Source of the DNA: Pseudochelatococcus lubricantis
GTDB taxonomy: Bacteria; Pseudomonadota; Alphaproteobacteria; Rhizobiales; Beijerinckiaceae
Reading direction: 5' to 3'
NCBI RefSeq assembly: GCF_011762225.1
Contig: NZ_JAASQI010000007.1
Span: 62,001 to 126,000 of the forward strand
Length of the DNA: 64,000 nucleotides
Position 1 is the first letter of the stretch. The number at the start of each line of letters is the position of its first letter. A program made the translations under genes and the position numbers. Positions 34,839 to 43,644 of this stretch are shown here, in pieces. Under the pieces are notes generated by a model. It did not search any database. It saw only the letters and a program-made list of their open reading frames with translations, and was not told where the DNA came from.

Positions 34839-35753
34839 ATGGCGTTCTCGCGCAGTCTGATGCCATCGTTTCAGGAGATGACGGCCTTCGAGGCGGCCGC
34901 CCGCCATGGCAACTTCACCCGGGCCGCCGAGGAACTCGCCCTCACCCAGAGCGCCGTCAGCAAGCAGATACGCCAGCTTGAGGACACGCTCGGCGTCGTG
35001 CTGTTCGACCGCACCAAAGGCCGCGTCACGCTGACCCGGCCCGGCGAGCGCTACCTGCGCTCGGTGCGCAAGATCCTGCGCGATTATGAGGTGGAGACGC
35101 ATGCCATCGTCGCGTCGGCGGGAAGCGACACGACACTGACCATCGCGGTGCTGCCGACATTCGGTTCCCGCTGGCTCATTCCGCGCCTGCCGGATTTCAT
35201 CGCCAGGCACCCGTCGCTCACCGTCAACCTGACGTCGGAGCCGAAGCCGTTCGACTTCTCCGAAAAGTCCGTCGACATCGCGATCCATTACGGCGCGCCC
35301 ACCTGGCCTCAGGGCGAGGCGACCTATCTCTGCGACGAGAACATCATCGCCGTGGCAAGCCCCGCGTATGCGCAGGCGCGGGGGCTGCGAGACGCCGCCA
35401 ATCTGCTCGACGCCACCTTGCTGCAGCAGGCGTCGCGGCCCGGCCTCTGGCGACACTGGTTCGACGAGGCGCATATCGACCATCCGCACCCCTATCGCGG
35501 TCCGATATTCGACCAGTTCGCCATGACAATCCAGGCCGCGGCCGTCGGCATGGGCGTGGCGCTTGCGCCCGGCTTTCTCGTTGAGCAGGAATTGGCCGAC
35601 GGCCGGCTGATCAAGCTCAATGAGGTTCCATTTGCCGGGCCTGGCGCCTACTACATCGTAACCCCGCTGAAAACCCAGCACAGCGCGCTGATCAGTGCGT
35701 TCACCGAATGGATCATCGGAAAGACGACCGAAAGTCGCGCGGCACCGGCATAG
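34839..35753 (+). CDS. LysR-family (GcvA-like) transcriptional regulator
   Basis: A 304-residue regulator. The winged HTH is at residues about 9-68 (FEAAARHGNFTRAAEELALTQSAVSKQIRQLED) and the effector-binding domain follows (TIAVLPTFGSRWLIPRL, IHYGAPTWPQGEATYL, FLVEQELADGRLIKL). The signatures fit GcvA-type regulators. It is divergent from the E1/malonyltransferase operon with a T-N11-A site between them, and so is its likely regulator. Confidence 0.9.
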   Translation: MAFSRSLMPSFQEMTAFEAAARHGNFTRAAEELALTQSAVSKQIRQLEDTLGVVLFDRTKGRVTLTRPGERYLRSVRKILRDYEVETHAIVASAGSDTTLTIAVLPTFGSRWLIPRLPDFIARHPSLTVNLTSEPKPFDFSEKSVDIAIHYGAPTWPQGEATYLCDENIIAVASPAYAQARGLRDAANLLDATLLQQASRPGLWRHWFDEAHIDHPHPYRGPIFDQFAMTIQAAAVGMGVALAPGFLVEQELADGRLIKLNEVPFAGPGAYYIVTPLKTQHSALISAFTEWIIGKTTESRAAPA

Positions 35754-35851
35754 GCGGCGGCGTCAGGCATATGATACGCGACGCCGGCCACGGCAGCGGC
35801 GCGGTATTCCCGCCGCGGCAGTGGCCTCCCGGACGCGGTCTCCCCTGACGC

Positions 35852-36658
35852 TCAATGCGCGACAAGCACGCCCTGGGCCTCGAAGATCTCGCGGATCTTG
35901 CGCACGTAGCCCTGATAGCCGGGGTTCTCGTGCGCGTTGCTCCAGCGGCGGGGCCGGGGCATGTCGATCGTCAGATCGAGAGCGATGCGGCCCGGGCGCG
36001 GCGACATCACCAGTACGCGGTCGGCGAGAAACACCGCCTCGTCGATGCCGTGGGTGATGAACAGCACGGTGTTGCCGAGCCGCGTCCACATCTCCTGCAG
36101 ATCCATGATCATCTGTTCGCGCGTCAGGGCATCCAGCGCGCCGAACGGCTCGTCCATCAGCAGCAGGCCGGGCTCCTGAATGAGCGCGCGGCAGATGGCG
36201 ACGCGCTGGCGCATCCCCCCTGACAGCTCGGAGGGATATTTGTTGCCGAAGCCCTTGAGGCCGACCTGCCGCAGCAGTTCCTCGGCCTTCGGGATGTGAC
36301 GCTTGACGTCGAGATGCTTGATCTCGATCGGCAGCAGGATGTTGTCGAGCACCGTGCGCCAGTAGAGCAGGAGATCGGATTGGAACACGACACCGATCTT
36401 GGGGTGAGGTCTGTTGACGATATGTTGATCGTCGATCTCGATCCGCCCGTCGGAGGCCTCGACAAGCCCCGCCACCAGCGATAGCAGCGTACTCTTGCCG
36501 CAACCGCTGGGGCCGACGACGGCGACGAAACTGCCCCGCTCGATCGTGAGGTCGATATTGTCGAGCGCCAGCACGTCGACGTCGTCCCGTGTCTGGTAGG
36601 TTTTCACTAGACCGGAAATGGAGACCCGCGCGCCGGCGATCCGGGATGCAACGTTCAT
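35852..36658 (-). CDS. NitT/TauT-type ABC transporter ATP-binding protein
   Basis: A 268-residue ATPase with Walker A GPSGCGKST, Q-loop VVFQSDLLLYWRTV, signature ELSGGMRQRVAICRAL, Walker B LLLMDEPFGALD and H-loop FITHGIDEAVFLADRV. This profile is that of the nitrate/sulfonate/taurine/pyrimidine-precursor importers. The ATG has AGGAAG 7 bases upstream. It follows the permease by 62 bp in a three-gene operon whose promoter carries the TGATC operator. Confidence 0.92.
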   Translation of the reverse strand: MNVASRIAGARVSISGLVKTYQTRDDVDVLALDNIDLTIERGSFVAVVGPSGCGKSTLLSLVAGLVEASDGRIEIDDQHIVNRPHPKIGVVFQSDLLLYWRTVLDNILLPIEIKHLDVKRHIPKAEELLRQVGLKGFGNKYPSELSGGMRQRVAICRALIQEPGLLLMDEPFGALDALTREQMIMDLQEMWTRLGNTVLFITHGIDEAVFLADRVLVMSPRPGRIALDLTIDMPRPRRWSNAHENPGYQGYVRKIREIFEAQGVLVAH

Positions 36659-36720
36659 TGGCTACTTCCTTTCTGATGATCCGGCTTTCCGAAGGGAACA
36701 GCCGGATTGCCGCGCGGTTG

Positions 36721-37590
36721 TCACCGGGCCGTGTCGCGCCTGAACACCACCTTGGACTCGATGAACGAGAGGATGAAGAAGAGCGTCACCCCAAGCGCCG
36801 AAATGGCCGCGACGCTCGCGAAGTTCAGCGTGGTGTCGAACTGGGCATTGGCCTGCAGTTGCAGATAGCCAAGACCGCGTTCCGCCGCCACATACTCACC
36901 GATCACCGCGCCGATCACCGAGAGCGAGATCGCCACCTTGCAGCCACCGAAGATGTTGGGCAGTGCAGCCGGCAGGCGCACCTTGCGGAACGTCTGCCAC
37001 TCGCTCGCTCCCATCGAGCGCGTCAGATCGACGAGGTTCCTGTCGAGGCTTTGCAGCCCGACCACCGTCCCTATCACGATGGGAAACAGCGCGATCAGGA
37101 AGGCAAGTGTGATCTTCGGCGCCCATCCATAGCCAAGATAGAGCACGAGCAGCGGCGCAAGCGCCACCTTGGGCACCGTCTGCAGGGCCACCAGCAGGGG
37201 GTAGACGGCGGACTGGAACGGAGGCGAATAGAAGATGGCGAGGGCGAGCGGAACGCCGATCAGCACGCCGAGCCCGAAGCCCGCCAGCACCTCGAACAGC
37301 GTCACGTAGCCATGCATCGCAAGCAGCGGGAAGTCTTCAACGATCCTTGCGACGATCGCGGCCGGCGTCGGCAGGATGAACTCGGAGAGCCCGGAAAGCG
37401 GCACGAGAATCTGCCACAGCAGAAGGATGAAACCGGCGAGCATGATCGCCGAATATCTTTCGAGGACACGGCGCTTGCGCTTCTTGCGGACGGGTACCGC
37501 CATCGGGGCCGTCTTGCCGCCACGGCCGGCAAGGGCCTCCCGGGCGTCCGGCTTCAGGGCTTCCGGCTTCAGGACATTGGATCTGGCCAC
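36721..37590 (-). CDS. NitT/TauT-type ABC transporter permease
   Basis: A 289-residue inner-membrane permease with about six helices and the binding-protein-dependent motif EWQTFRKVRLPAALPNIFGG (the EAA loop that touches the ATPase). IGAVIGEYVAAERGLGYL is typical of the SsuC/TauC branch. The start is a GTG at 37590 with GAGG a few bases upstream, 7 bp after the binding-protein stop; a 30-residue basic N-terminal tail precedes the first helix. Confidence 0.88.
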   Translation of the reverse strand: MARSNVLKPEALKPDAREALAGRGGKTAPMAVPVRKKRKRRVLERYSAIMLAGFILLLWQILVPLSGLSEFILPTPAAIVARIVEDFPLLAMHGYVTLFEVLAGFGLGVLIGVPLALAIFYSPPFQSAVYPLLVALQTVPKVALAPLLVLYLGYGWAPKITLAFLIALFPIVIGTVVGLQSLDRNLVDLTRSMGASEWQTFRKVRLPAALPNIFGGCKVAISLSVIGAVIGEYVAAERGLGYLQLQANAQFDTTLNFASVAAISALGVTLFFILSFIESKVVFRRDTAR

Positions 37591-37597
37591 GGCTGCC

Positions 37598-38593
37598 TCA
37601 CTCGGAAAGGAGATCGTTCGTATAGAAAGCGGCGGTCGGGCGCGGCTTGCCGAAGTCCGGCTCCGTCGCCAGCAGCGCCAGGGCATTTTCGATGGCCTGT
37701 TCGCTGATCCACCCGAGCGGTTTCTCTCCCTGCGCGGGGATGGAGCGCGACGTCTCCACGATCTGCTTTTCAAGCACCTTGTCCGACGGGCTGCCCGCCC
37801 AGGCGGCCTTCAGCGCCGTCACAGCCGCCGCCGGATCGGCGCGCGTTGCCTCGATCGCCTCGTTGGTCGCGGCCAGGAACCGGCGCAGGACGTCGCCGCG
37901 CTTGCGGATGCCCTCTTCGCTCGCCACGATGGCAAGGCCCGGCACCTCCAGCCCGAACTGCGCGAGATCGAGCACCGGATAGTCGACGCCCGTCCGCTCG
38001 GCGAGCAACGGGAGATCGTTGGTCAGATAGACGCTGACGAGATCGATCTTCTTCTGCAGGAACTGGGGCACGCGCGACTGCGAGTCCATCTGCACCTTGC
38101 TGAGCTTGCCACAATCGACATTGTTCTTCGCGCACAGAACGGACAGATAGGACGTGCCCGTCTCGCCGACGGCGTGGGCGATCGTCTTGCCCTCAAGTTC
38201 GCCGGGCTTCGTCACAGGGTTTTCCGGATGGGAGATGATCACCACCGGCGCGGCAGGCTGATACAGTGCGATCAGCTTGACCGGCATGCCCTTCTGGATC
38301 GCGGAAATGGCAAAAATGCCCGGCAGGATAGCCACATCCTCCTGCCCCTGGAGCACCGCGCCGAGCGCCGCCTGGGCCCCCGCGCCCTCGCCGAGGGAGA
38401 GCCCGATCTGCTTCTTGCCGTAGAGGTCGCGTTCCTGGCCAAGGTAGAAAAAGGCATACTCGCCCTTGAGCTTCCAGCTGAAACGGGCCTTCACCTGGTC
38501 CGCGGCACTGGCGGAGGACATAGCAAGCCCCCCGGCGAATGCGACAGCTGCAATGGTCGCCGCCACTCTCGCGAGCGAACGTTTGAATATCAT
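37598..38593 (-). CDS. NitT/TauT-type ABC transporter substrate-binding protein
   Basis: A 331-residue exported protein with a signal peptide ending about SSASAADQVK. It has the SsuA/THI5-like fold: RFSWKLKGEYAFFYLGQERDLY, VLQGQEDVAILPG, and GKTIAHAVGETGTSYLSVLC. The ligand cannot be read from sequence, but members bind sulfonates, nitrate, pyrimidines or riboflavin precursors. The ATG at 38593 follows GGAAGGGG. Its promoter carries the operator shared with the enzymes downstream, so this is probably the importer for that pathway's substrate. Confidence 0.88.
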   Translation of the reverse strand: MIFKRSLARVAATIAAVAFAGGLAMSSASAADQVKARFSWKLKGEYAFFYLGQERDLYGKKQIGLSLGEGAGAQAALGAVLQGQEDVAILPGIFAISAIQKGMPVKLIALYQPAAPVVIISHPENPVTKPGELEGKTIAHAVGETGTSYLSVLCAKNNVDCGKLSKVQMDSQSRVPQFLQKKIDLVSVYLTNDLPLLAERTGVDYPVLDLAQFGLEVPGLAIVASEEGIRKRGDVLRRFLAATNEAIEATRADPAAAVTALKAAWAGSPSDKVLEKQIVETSRSIPAQGEKPLGWISEQAIENALALLATEPDFGKPRPTAAFYTNDLLSE

Positions 38594-38691
38594 GTCATTC
38601 CCCTTCCTCACGCGCATTTGTCTGCGCTTCATTCTGGACCGGCGCCGTCCATCATGCGGGTCATGACGGGGCCCGTCGGACGTCGCTTTCT

Positions 38692-38727
38692 TGATCTCAT
38701 ACTGTGATCACAACGATACGCTGTCAA
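38692..38727 (-). promoter_or_regulatory. Promoter and operator A of the ABC importer operon
   Basis: On the minus strand TTGACA (38727-38722) is followed by a 17-bp spacer and CAGTAT. The 19-mer TGATCTCATACTGTGATCA (38692-38710) overlaps the -10. The identical 19-mer occurs at 51560-51578. The location suits repression by the FCD GntR protein encoded at 50550. Confidence 0.6.
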
Positions 38728-38822
38728 GCTGCTATAATAAACAGGCGGACAATTGGCGAATTGCAGGCCTTCTGCGGGTTTTCGGCCTCTCGCTGATGAA
38801 CGATTACGCCGATTGCCCGTTT

Positions 38823-39179
38823 TCAGGGCAGTGATCTGCCGGGTGCGGCAGCACGTCCAGCCTGCGTTTCCGGGCCGTCCTGCTCGCCATCCACAAGGTA
38901 CAGCGTGCGTTCGAATCGTTCGATCAGCCGATGCATGGCCTCCCGCGCGGACCGGAACGCCGGTGAACCGCCACGCACACGCATGTCGTCGTCGTAAGCC
39001 TCACGGCTGGCGAACGCGCATTGCCAGCGCACGACGGGCCCGTCGCCCTCCAGCCTGACATGGATCACGCCCGGGTCGAGGCCAAGCTCCCTGCGTATGG
39101 CGCACGCTGCCCGCCGTTGGGCGAGAACGGCCTCCACCTTTTCTTCCTGCGCATGGTAATTCGTGGTTTCCACAATCAT
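38823..39179 (-). CDS. Small dimeric alpha/beta-barrel-like protein of unknown function
   Basis: A 118-residue protein beginning MIVETTNYHAQEEKVEAVLA. The alternation of strand and helix (RWQCAFASREAYDDDM, RSAREAMHRLIERFERTLYLV) resembles ferredoxin-like monooxygenase/EthD folds, but I do not recognise a family. The start is chosen for the GGAG 9 bases upstream; a longer form from 39194 or 39248 is possible. It sits just before, and divergent from, the enolase-family gene, sharing the operator region. Confidence 0.6.
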   Translation of the reverse strand: MIVETTNYHAQEEKVEAVLAQRRAACAIRRELGLDPGVIHVRLEGDGPVVRWQCAFASREAYDDDMRVRGGSPAFRSAREAMHRLIERFERTLYLVDGEQDGPETQAGRAAAPGRSLP

Positions 39180-39224
39180 GACCGGCTTCTCCATCCCTGG
39201 GCTGCGCCCGGATTTCCGATGCGC

Positions 39225-39273
39225 TTGACGGCCGACATCAAAGATCATATTATGTGATCACACTAAGTGATCT
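39225..39273 (+). promoter_or_regulatory. Promoter and operator B upstream of the enolase-superfamily gene
   Basis: TTGACG (39225-39230) and TATTAT (39248-39253) are separated by 17 bp, a good sigma-70 promoter. TGATC-ACACTAAG-TGATCT (39255-39273) begins right after the -10, where a bound repressor would block initiation. The GATC centres are 13 bp apart, as at the three other sites. Confidence 0.65.
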
Positions 39274-39377
39274 CGCACATTAAAGCACAGCTCCAATCAC
39301 ATCACAATGCCGCCGGCAGCCCGGCTTCTGTCGGCAGAGCCGGCAAACGGCGGCGACCATTGCGGGGGAAAATCGAC

Positions 39378-40538
39378 ATGCCAGTCATAAAGTCCGTCGA
39401 GACCATGATCGTCCAGTTGCCCACCCGCCGCGAGCACAAGTGGACCGGGCTGACGGAGGTCATCGGGCGCTATGTGATCGTCAGGATCACGGACAGCGAC
39501 GGGCGCGTCGGCTGGGGCGAGGCGCCGGCGCTCAAGGACTGGGGCGGCGAGTTCGGCCGCTATTTCGGCGAATCCGCACTGATCACGCGCGCCGTCATCG
39601 ATACCTATCTTGCCCCGGCTATCACGGGCGTCGAGGTCGGCGACATCGTCGAGCTGCACCGGCGCATGGACGCCATCATCCGCGGCTACCCCTATTCCAA
39701 GGCGGCGGTCGAGTTTGCGGCCTATGACCTTGCCGGCCGCTGGCTCGACGTTCCCGTCCATGTTCTCCTCGGCGGCCGGGCCCGCACCCGCGTGCCCGTC
39801 ACCCATTCCATCGGCCTGATATCGGTCGAGGAAGCGGTGGCCGAGGCGGCGCAGCTCGCGCGGGAAGGCATCCGCACCATCAAGATCAAGATCGGCGTCG
39901 ACCCCGAGCGCGATGTGCGTATCGTGCACGCGGTCCGCGAAGCGGCGGGCGAGCAGATGGAAATCTGCGTCGACGCCAACGAGGGCTACGCCACGCCGGG
40001 CGAGGCACTGCAGGTCATCCGCCGCATCGAGCCCTGCCGCATCAAGTATGTCGAGCAGCCGACGATGGGCATCGAGCGCATCTCCGAAGTCGCGCGCAAG
40101 ATCGATATTCCGGTCATGGCAGATGAATCGGCCTGGAACGCTCACGACGTGCTCCAGATCATCCGCGAAGGCACGGTGCAGATCGTCTCCATCTACACCA
40201 CGAAATCAGGTGGGCTCTACAAGGCGCAGGAGGTTGCCGCCGTCTGCCGGGCGGCGGGCATCGTCTGCAACGTGAACGGCTCCATCGAGACCGGCATCGG
40301 CAATCTTGCCAACGTGCAGCTCGCCCTCGCCTCGCCTGCTGTCACCCTGTCGTGCGTCATACCCGTCTCCGTTCCGGCCGAGGCGCAGACCGGCCAGATC
40401 GGCGGCATCTACTACAAGGACGACCTGCTTGCCGGGCCGATGCGCCTGGTCGACGGCGCCATCGAGGCACCGACCGGACCGGGCATGGGCATCGATGTCG
40501 ACGAGCGCAAGATCGAGCAATACCGCGTGCGCGACTGA
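39378..40538 (+). CDS. Enolase-superfamily enzyme, muconate-lactonizing-enzyme subgroup
   Basis: A 386-residue enzyme. The N-terminal capping domain (1-125) precedes a TIM barrel with the catalytic Lys pair Lys169/Lys171 (TIKIKIGV), metal ligands Asp199 (VDANEGY), Glu226 (VEQP) and Asp249-Glu250 (MADES), and a further Lys276 (TTKSGG) on the opposite face. Two facing lysines define the MLE subgroup (cycloisomerases, amino-acid and dipeptide epimerases). The ATG has GGGGGA upstream. It leads the enzyme operon and could racemise or isomerise the substrate. Confidence 0.88.
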   Translation: MPVIKSVETMIVQLPTRREHKWTGLTEVIGRYVIVRITDSDGRVGWGEAPALKDWGGEFGRYFGESALITRAVIDTYLAPAITGVEVGDIVELHRRMDAIIRGYPYSKAAVEFAAYDLAGRWLDVPVHVLLGGRARTRVPVTHSIGLISVEEAVAEAAQLAREGIRTIKIKIGVDPERDVRIVHAVREAAGEQMEICVDANEGYATPGEALQVIRRIEPCRIKYVEQPTMGIERISEVARKIDIPVMADESAWNAHDVLQIIREGTVQIVSIYTTKSGGLYKAQEVAAVCRAAGIVCNVNGSIETGIGNLANVQLALASPAVTLSCVIPVSVPAEAQTGQIGGIYYKDDLLAGPMRLVDGAIEAPTGPGMGIDVDERKIEQYRVRD

Positions 40539-40748
40539 CGGCGGCGCCGTGGCGCATCGGCGGGGATCGGCGACGCGGCAAGGCCGGAACACCGGCCAGC
40601 CGACCTCGCGAGGTTTGTCAGGGGCTCCAGAGCGCATGCCGATCGAACGGAAGCATTCGATCGAAAAAACCCATTATAAATCAAATAATTATATCGTGTC
40701 GGCGTTTCCGTGAAACGATGACACGATCTGGATGCAGAGGGAACGATA

Positions 40749-41942
40749 ATGCGACCGGAAATCATCGAGAAGCAGAAGAAGGCCATGGCTGAGCACGGGC
40801 TTGACGCCATCGTCTCCGTATCGCCGGAAAATTTTGCCTATGTCACGGGTTTCGTGGTGCCTTCCCAGCCGCTGATCCGCCATCGCCACGCCTTCGCGGT
40901 GGTGACGGCCGATGGCGGCGTCTCGCTCGTCGGCGTCGACATGGAGGCCGGCACCATCCGCCGCCGCGCTCCGGACACCCCGTTGCGGGTATGGGCGGAG
41001 TTTTCCGACGATGCGATGACCGTTCTCGCGGAGGAGCTGCGCGCACGCGGACTGGCGAGGGCTCACATCGGGCTGGAGATGGATTATCTGCCGGCCGGCG
41101 ACTTCGCCCGCCTGAGGGCGGCGCTGCCCGACGCCGCGTTCACACGCGCCGAAAACGTCCTCGCGCGGCTGCGCCAGATCAAGACGGCGGAGGAGATCGC
41201 CCTGCTGCGCCGCCTGTCGCGCATCGCCGACCAGGCGATCACCGACGCCCTCGCCGCCGTCGACGCGGGCGACACGGAGATGGACATCGCGGGCCACCTC
41301 ACGCGCAACGTCTATGCGCTCGGCGCCGAACATTTCAAGCTGATGATCGTGGCCACCGGCGAGCGCAGCATGCTGCCGAATGTCGGACCGAGCGAACGGG
41401 TGCTGCGGCATGGCGACGTTTGCCGCGTCGAAATCTTCTCGGTCATCGGCGGCTATCAGGCCGGCGTCTGCCGCACTGCCTTCGTCGGCGAGGCCCCGCC
41501 CCATGCCGGGCGGATCTGGAGCCACCTCGTCGAATGCAAGTACGAGATCATGAACATGGTGAAGCCCGGTGCGAGCTGCCGTGCCATCTACGACGCCTTC
41601 TGCGCGAAACTGGCGCAGCTCGACCTGCCGCCCATTTCCTTCGTCGGCCACGGCATCGGCCTGCATCTGCACGAAGATCCCTATCTCGGCACGACGCCGA
41701 TCCTGGGCGCGCCGGGGAGCGACGCCGTCATCGAGGAAAACATGGTGCTGGGCTTCGAGCCCCTCTGCTATGATACCGGCCACGGCTTCGGCATGCAGAA
41801 CAAGGACATGCTGCTCGTCACCGCCACCGGTTCCGAGCTTCTGTCCGATTATGCCGACACCGATGCCCTGATCCGCACCGGAACCGCGCGGGCAGGCAAC
41901 GCCGCGGGCCGGGAGGATGCCGCGCGCGCCGCCGTCGCCTGA
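40749..41942 (+). CDS. M24 (creatinase/prolidase-fold) hydrolase with metal ligands missing
   Basis: A 397-residue pita-bread-fold protein: a creatinase N-domain (ENFAYVTGFVVPSQPLI) and a catalytic domain (LLRRLSRIADQAITDAL, GHGIGLHLHEDPYLG). In metallo-members the ligands are two Asp, one His and two Glu. Here CRVEIFSVIGGYQAGVCRTAF has Glu and Gly in the two Asp positions, and the last Glu position reads MQNKDMLLVT; the His and one Glu (GFEP) remain. That pattern fits a metal-free C-N hydrolase of the creatinase kind, not an aminopeptidase. The start has GAGGGA upstream. Confidence 0.83.
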   Translation: MRPEIIEKQKKAMAEHGLDAIVSVSPENFAYVTGFVVPSQPLIRHRHAFAVVTADGGVSLVGVDMEAGTIRRRAPDTPLRVWAEFSDDAMTVLAEELRARGLARAHIGLEMDYLPAGDFARLRAALPDAAFTRAENVLARLRQIKTAEEIALLRRLSRIADQAITDALAAVDAGDTEMDIAGHLTRNVYALGAEHFKLMIVATGERSMLPNVGPSERVLRHGDVCRVEIFSVIGGYQAGVCRTAFVGEAPPHAGRIWSHLVECKYEIMNMVKPGASCRAIYDAFCAKLAQLDLPPISFVGHGIGLHLHEDPYLGTTPILGAPGSDAVIEENMVLGFEPLCYDTGHGFGMQNKDMLLVTATGSELLSDYADTDALIRTGTARAGNAAGREDAARAAVA

Positions 41943-42001
41943 GCGGCGGCAGCACGCTCGCCGCCCCATCCTTTTCGTCACGTTACAGCGGGAGCCCGTC
42001 A

Positions 42002-43441
42002 ATGCGCACCCTGATCCGGAACCTGAATTTCCTGTTTACCGTCGACGAGAGCGACACGGTCCTGCGCAATGCCAGCATCGTCATCGATGCCGACCGCATC
42101 GCGGATATCGGCCCGGCCGCCGCCATCGCCGACCGGCATGCGCCGGAGAGCTTCGATCAGGTGATCGACGGCAGCATGCTCGGCATGTGTCCGGGCTTCG
42201 TCGACAGCCATGTGCACCTGTCCGAAACCCTGTCGCGGGCAGCCTTCCCCGACAATCTCAACACCCGCGCCTGGGTGTTCCACTGGGCGAAGCCCTTCTA
42301 CGCCCACATCACGGCCGAGGACGAGTACTGGGGCGCGCTGCTCGGCATCACCGAGATGCTGCGCGGCGGCACGACCTGCTTCCTCGACATGGGCTCGCAA
42401 TACGACCCCGGCATCGTCGTCCGCGCCATGGAGCCGACCGGCATCCGCGGTATCACCGGCCGCCACGCCGCCGACAACCGCCCTGCGGAACTGCCGCGCG
42501 GCTGGACGGAAGAAATGGCCGACCATCATTTCTTTCCCGATGCGCAGACCGCGCTTCGGGAACTCGAAGCCTGCGTCGTCAAGTATAACGGCGCGCTCGA
42601 CGGACGCGCGCGCTGCTGGGTCAATATCGAGGGCAAGGAGCCCTGCACCCTGGAACTGCATGTCGGTGCCGTGGCGCTGGCTGAGAAGCTCGGCGTCGGC
42701 ACGACGTATCACCTCACGACCTCCATCGAGGAGGCCAGGGTGTGCGAGAGCAAATACGGCTGCTGGCCCATCACGCGCATCGATCGCGTCGGCGGCATCC
42801 GTCGCAATCTCGTCATCGCCCATTGCGCGGCGGTGACGGATGAGGAAGTGCAACTGCTGGCCGAGCGCGGCGCGGGGGTGGCCTTCTGCCCCTGCTCGTC
42901 CTTCAAGCTCGGCAAGGGCGCGACGGCCATCGGCAAATATCCGGAAATGGCGCAGGCGGGCGTCAAGGTCGGCCTCGGCACCGACGGCGTGTCGGCGGCC
43001 GGCAACCTGAACCTCATGCGCCAGATGCTGCTCGTCGCAGGCATGTTCAAGGACGCGCGCATCAAGCCGGACGTTTTCACGGCGAGGCAGGCGCTGCGCG
43101 CCGCCACCATCGAGGGCGCGAAGGCGCTGCTGTGGGACGACGAGATCGGCTCGCTGGAAATCGGCAAGAAGGCTGACTTCGTGCTGTTCGATCTCGATCA
43201 CGTCGAATGGACGCCTTTCCACGATCCGCTGCAGGCGCTCGTGTTCTCCGCCTCCACAGCCTCCGTCAGCCAGACATGGGTCAACGGCGTGAAGGTCTAC
43301 GGCGAGGGCAAGGTGCATGGCGTCGACGAGCGCCACGTGCGGCGGAAGGCGCGCGAGCTGGCCGCCGCCGCCGTGGTGCGCGCCGGCCTCCACAAGGACG
43401 ACGTGGAAACGGCCACGACGCTCTACGACGAGGGCAACTGA
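42002..43441 (+). CDS. Amidohydrolase of the TRZ/ATZ deaminase-chlorohydrolase family
   Basis: A 479-residue TIM-barrel metal hydrolase with the HxH motif (CPGFVDSHVHLSE), a His in the fifth strand region (TYHLTTSIEEA), His in LVIAHCAAV and the catalytic Asp in VGLGTDGVSAAGNLN. Members deaminate or dechlorinate ring N-heterocycles (S-adenosylhomocysteine, guanine, triazines). The N-terminal strand TLIRNLNFLFTVDE and C-terminal DFVLFDLDHVEW form the usual composite domain. GGGAG lies 7 bases before the ATG. It is 59 bp after the M24 gene. Confidence 0.88.
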   Translation: MRTLIRNLNFLFTVDESDTVLRNASIVIDADRIADIGPAAAIADRHAPESFDQVIDGSMLGMCPGFVDSHVHLSETLSRAAFPDNLNTRAWVFHWAKPFYAHITAEDEYWGALLGITEMLRGGTTCFLDMGSQYDPGIVVRAMEPTGIRGITGRHAADNRPAELPRGWTEEMADHHFFPDAQTALRELEACVVKYNGALDGRARCWVNIEGKEPCTLELHVGAVALAEKLGVGTTYHLTTSIEEARVCESKYGCWPITRIDRVGGIRRNLVIAHCAAVTDEEVQLLAERGAGVAFCPCSSFKLGKGATAIGKYPEMAQAGVKVGLGTDGVSAAGNLNLMRQMLLVAGMFKDARIKPDVFTARQALRAATIEGAKALLWDDEIGSLEIGKKADFVLFDLDHVEWTPFHDPLQALVFSASTASVSQTWVNGVKVYGEGKVHGVDERHVRRKARELAAAAVVRAGLHKDDVETATTLYDEGN

Positions 43442-43446
43442 AAGGC

Positions 43447-43466
43447 GGCGGGCGCCGGCGCCCGCC
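43447..43466 (+). terminator. GC-rich palindromic hairpin after the amidohydrolase
   Basis: A perfect 20-bp palindrome (arms GGCGGGCGCC/GGCGCCCGCC) 5 bp after the stop. It folds as an 8-bp stem with a CCGG loop. No T-tract follows. It separates this operon from the promoter at 43504. Confidence 0.5.
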
Positions 43467-43503
43467 ATCCCGGGGGAAGTCATGCCCGGCCCGTGTACCG
43501 CGC

Positions 43504-43538
43504 TTGACATTCCCTTATGTGATCATAAACTGTGATCA
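43504..43538 (+). promoter_or_regulatory. Promoter and operator C upstream of the opine-dehydrogenase-like gene
   Basis: TTGACA (43504-43509) is followed 16 bp later by TAAACT (43526-43531). TGATC-ATAAACTG-TGATCA (43520-43538) overlaps the -10. The operator is the third copy of the GATC-9-GATC element in this region. Confidence 0.65.
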
Positions 43539-43644
43539 AATAAAACCGCCAACAGCACGGATGACAAGAATTCGGCTGCACGAACAGCCGAGGGGAACAG
43601 GGCCGGCGCGTGGCCGCCGGCGATAGCGGACGTTGGAGGAGTGG

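Noticed and set aside
32845-34860. 671-codon plus-strand ORF opposite the fused E1 gene
   Set aside because: Antisense shadow; it would also run into the LysR promoter region and carries no recognisable fold.
41943-41967. GGCGGC/GCCGCC hairpin after the M24 gene followed by CCCATCC
   Set aside because: A 6-bp stem with a 9-base loop in a GC-rich operon gap is too weak to call a terminator, and the next gene appears co-transcribed.
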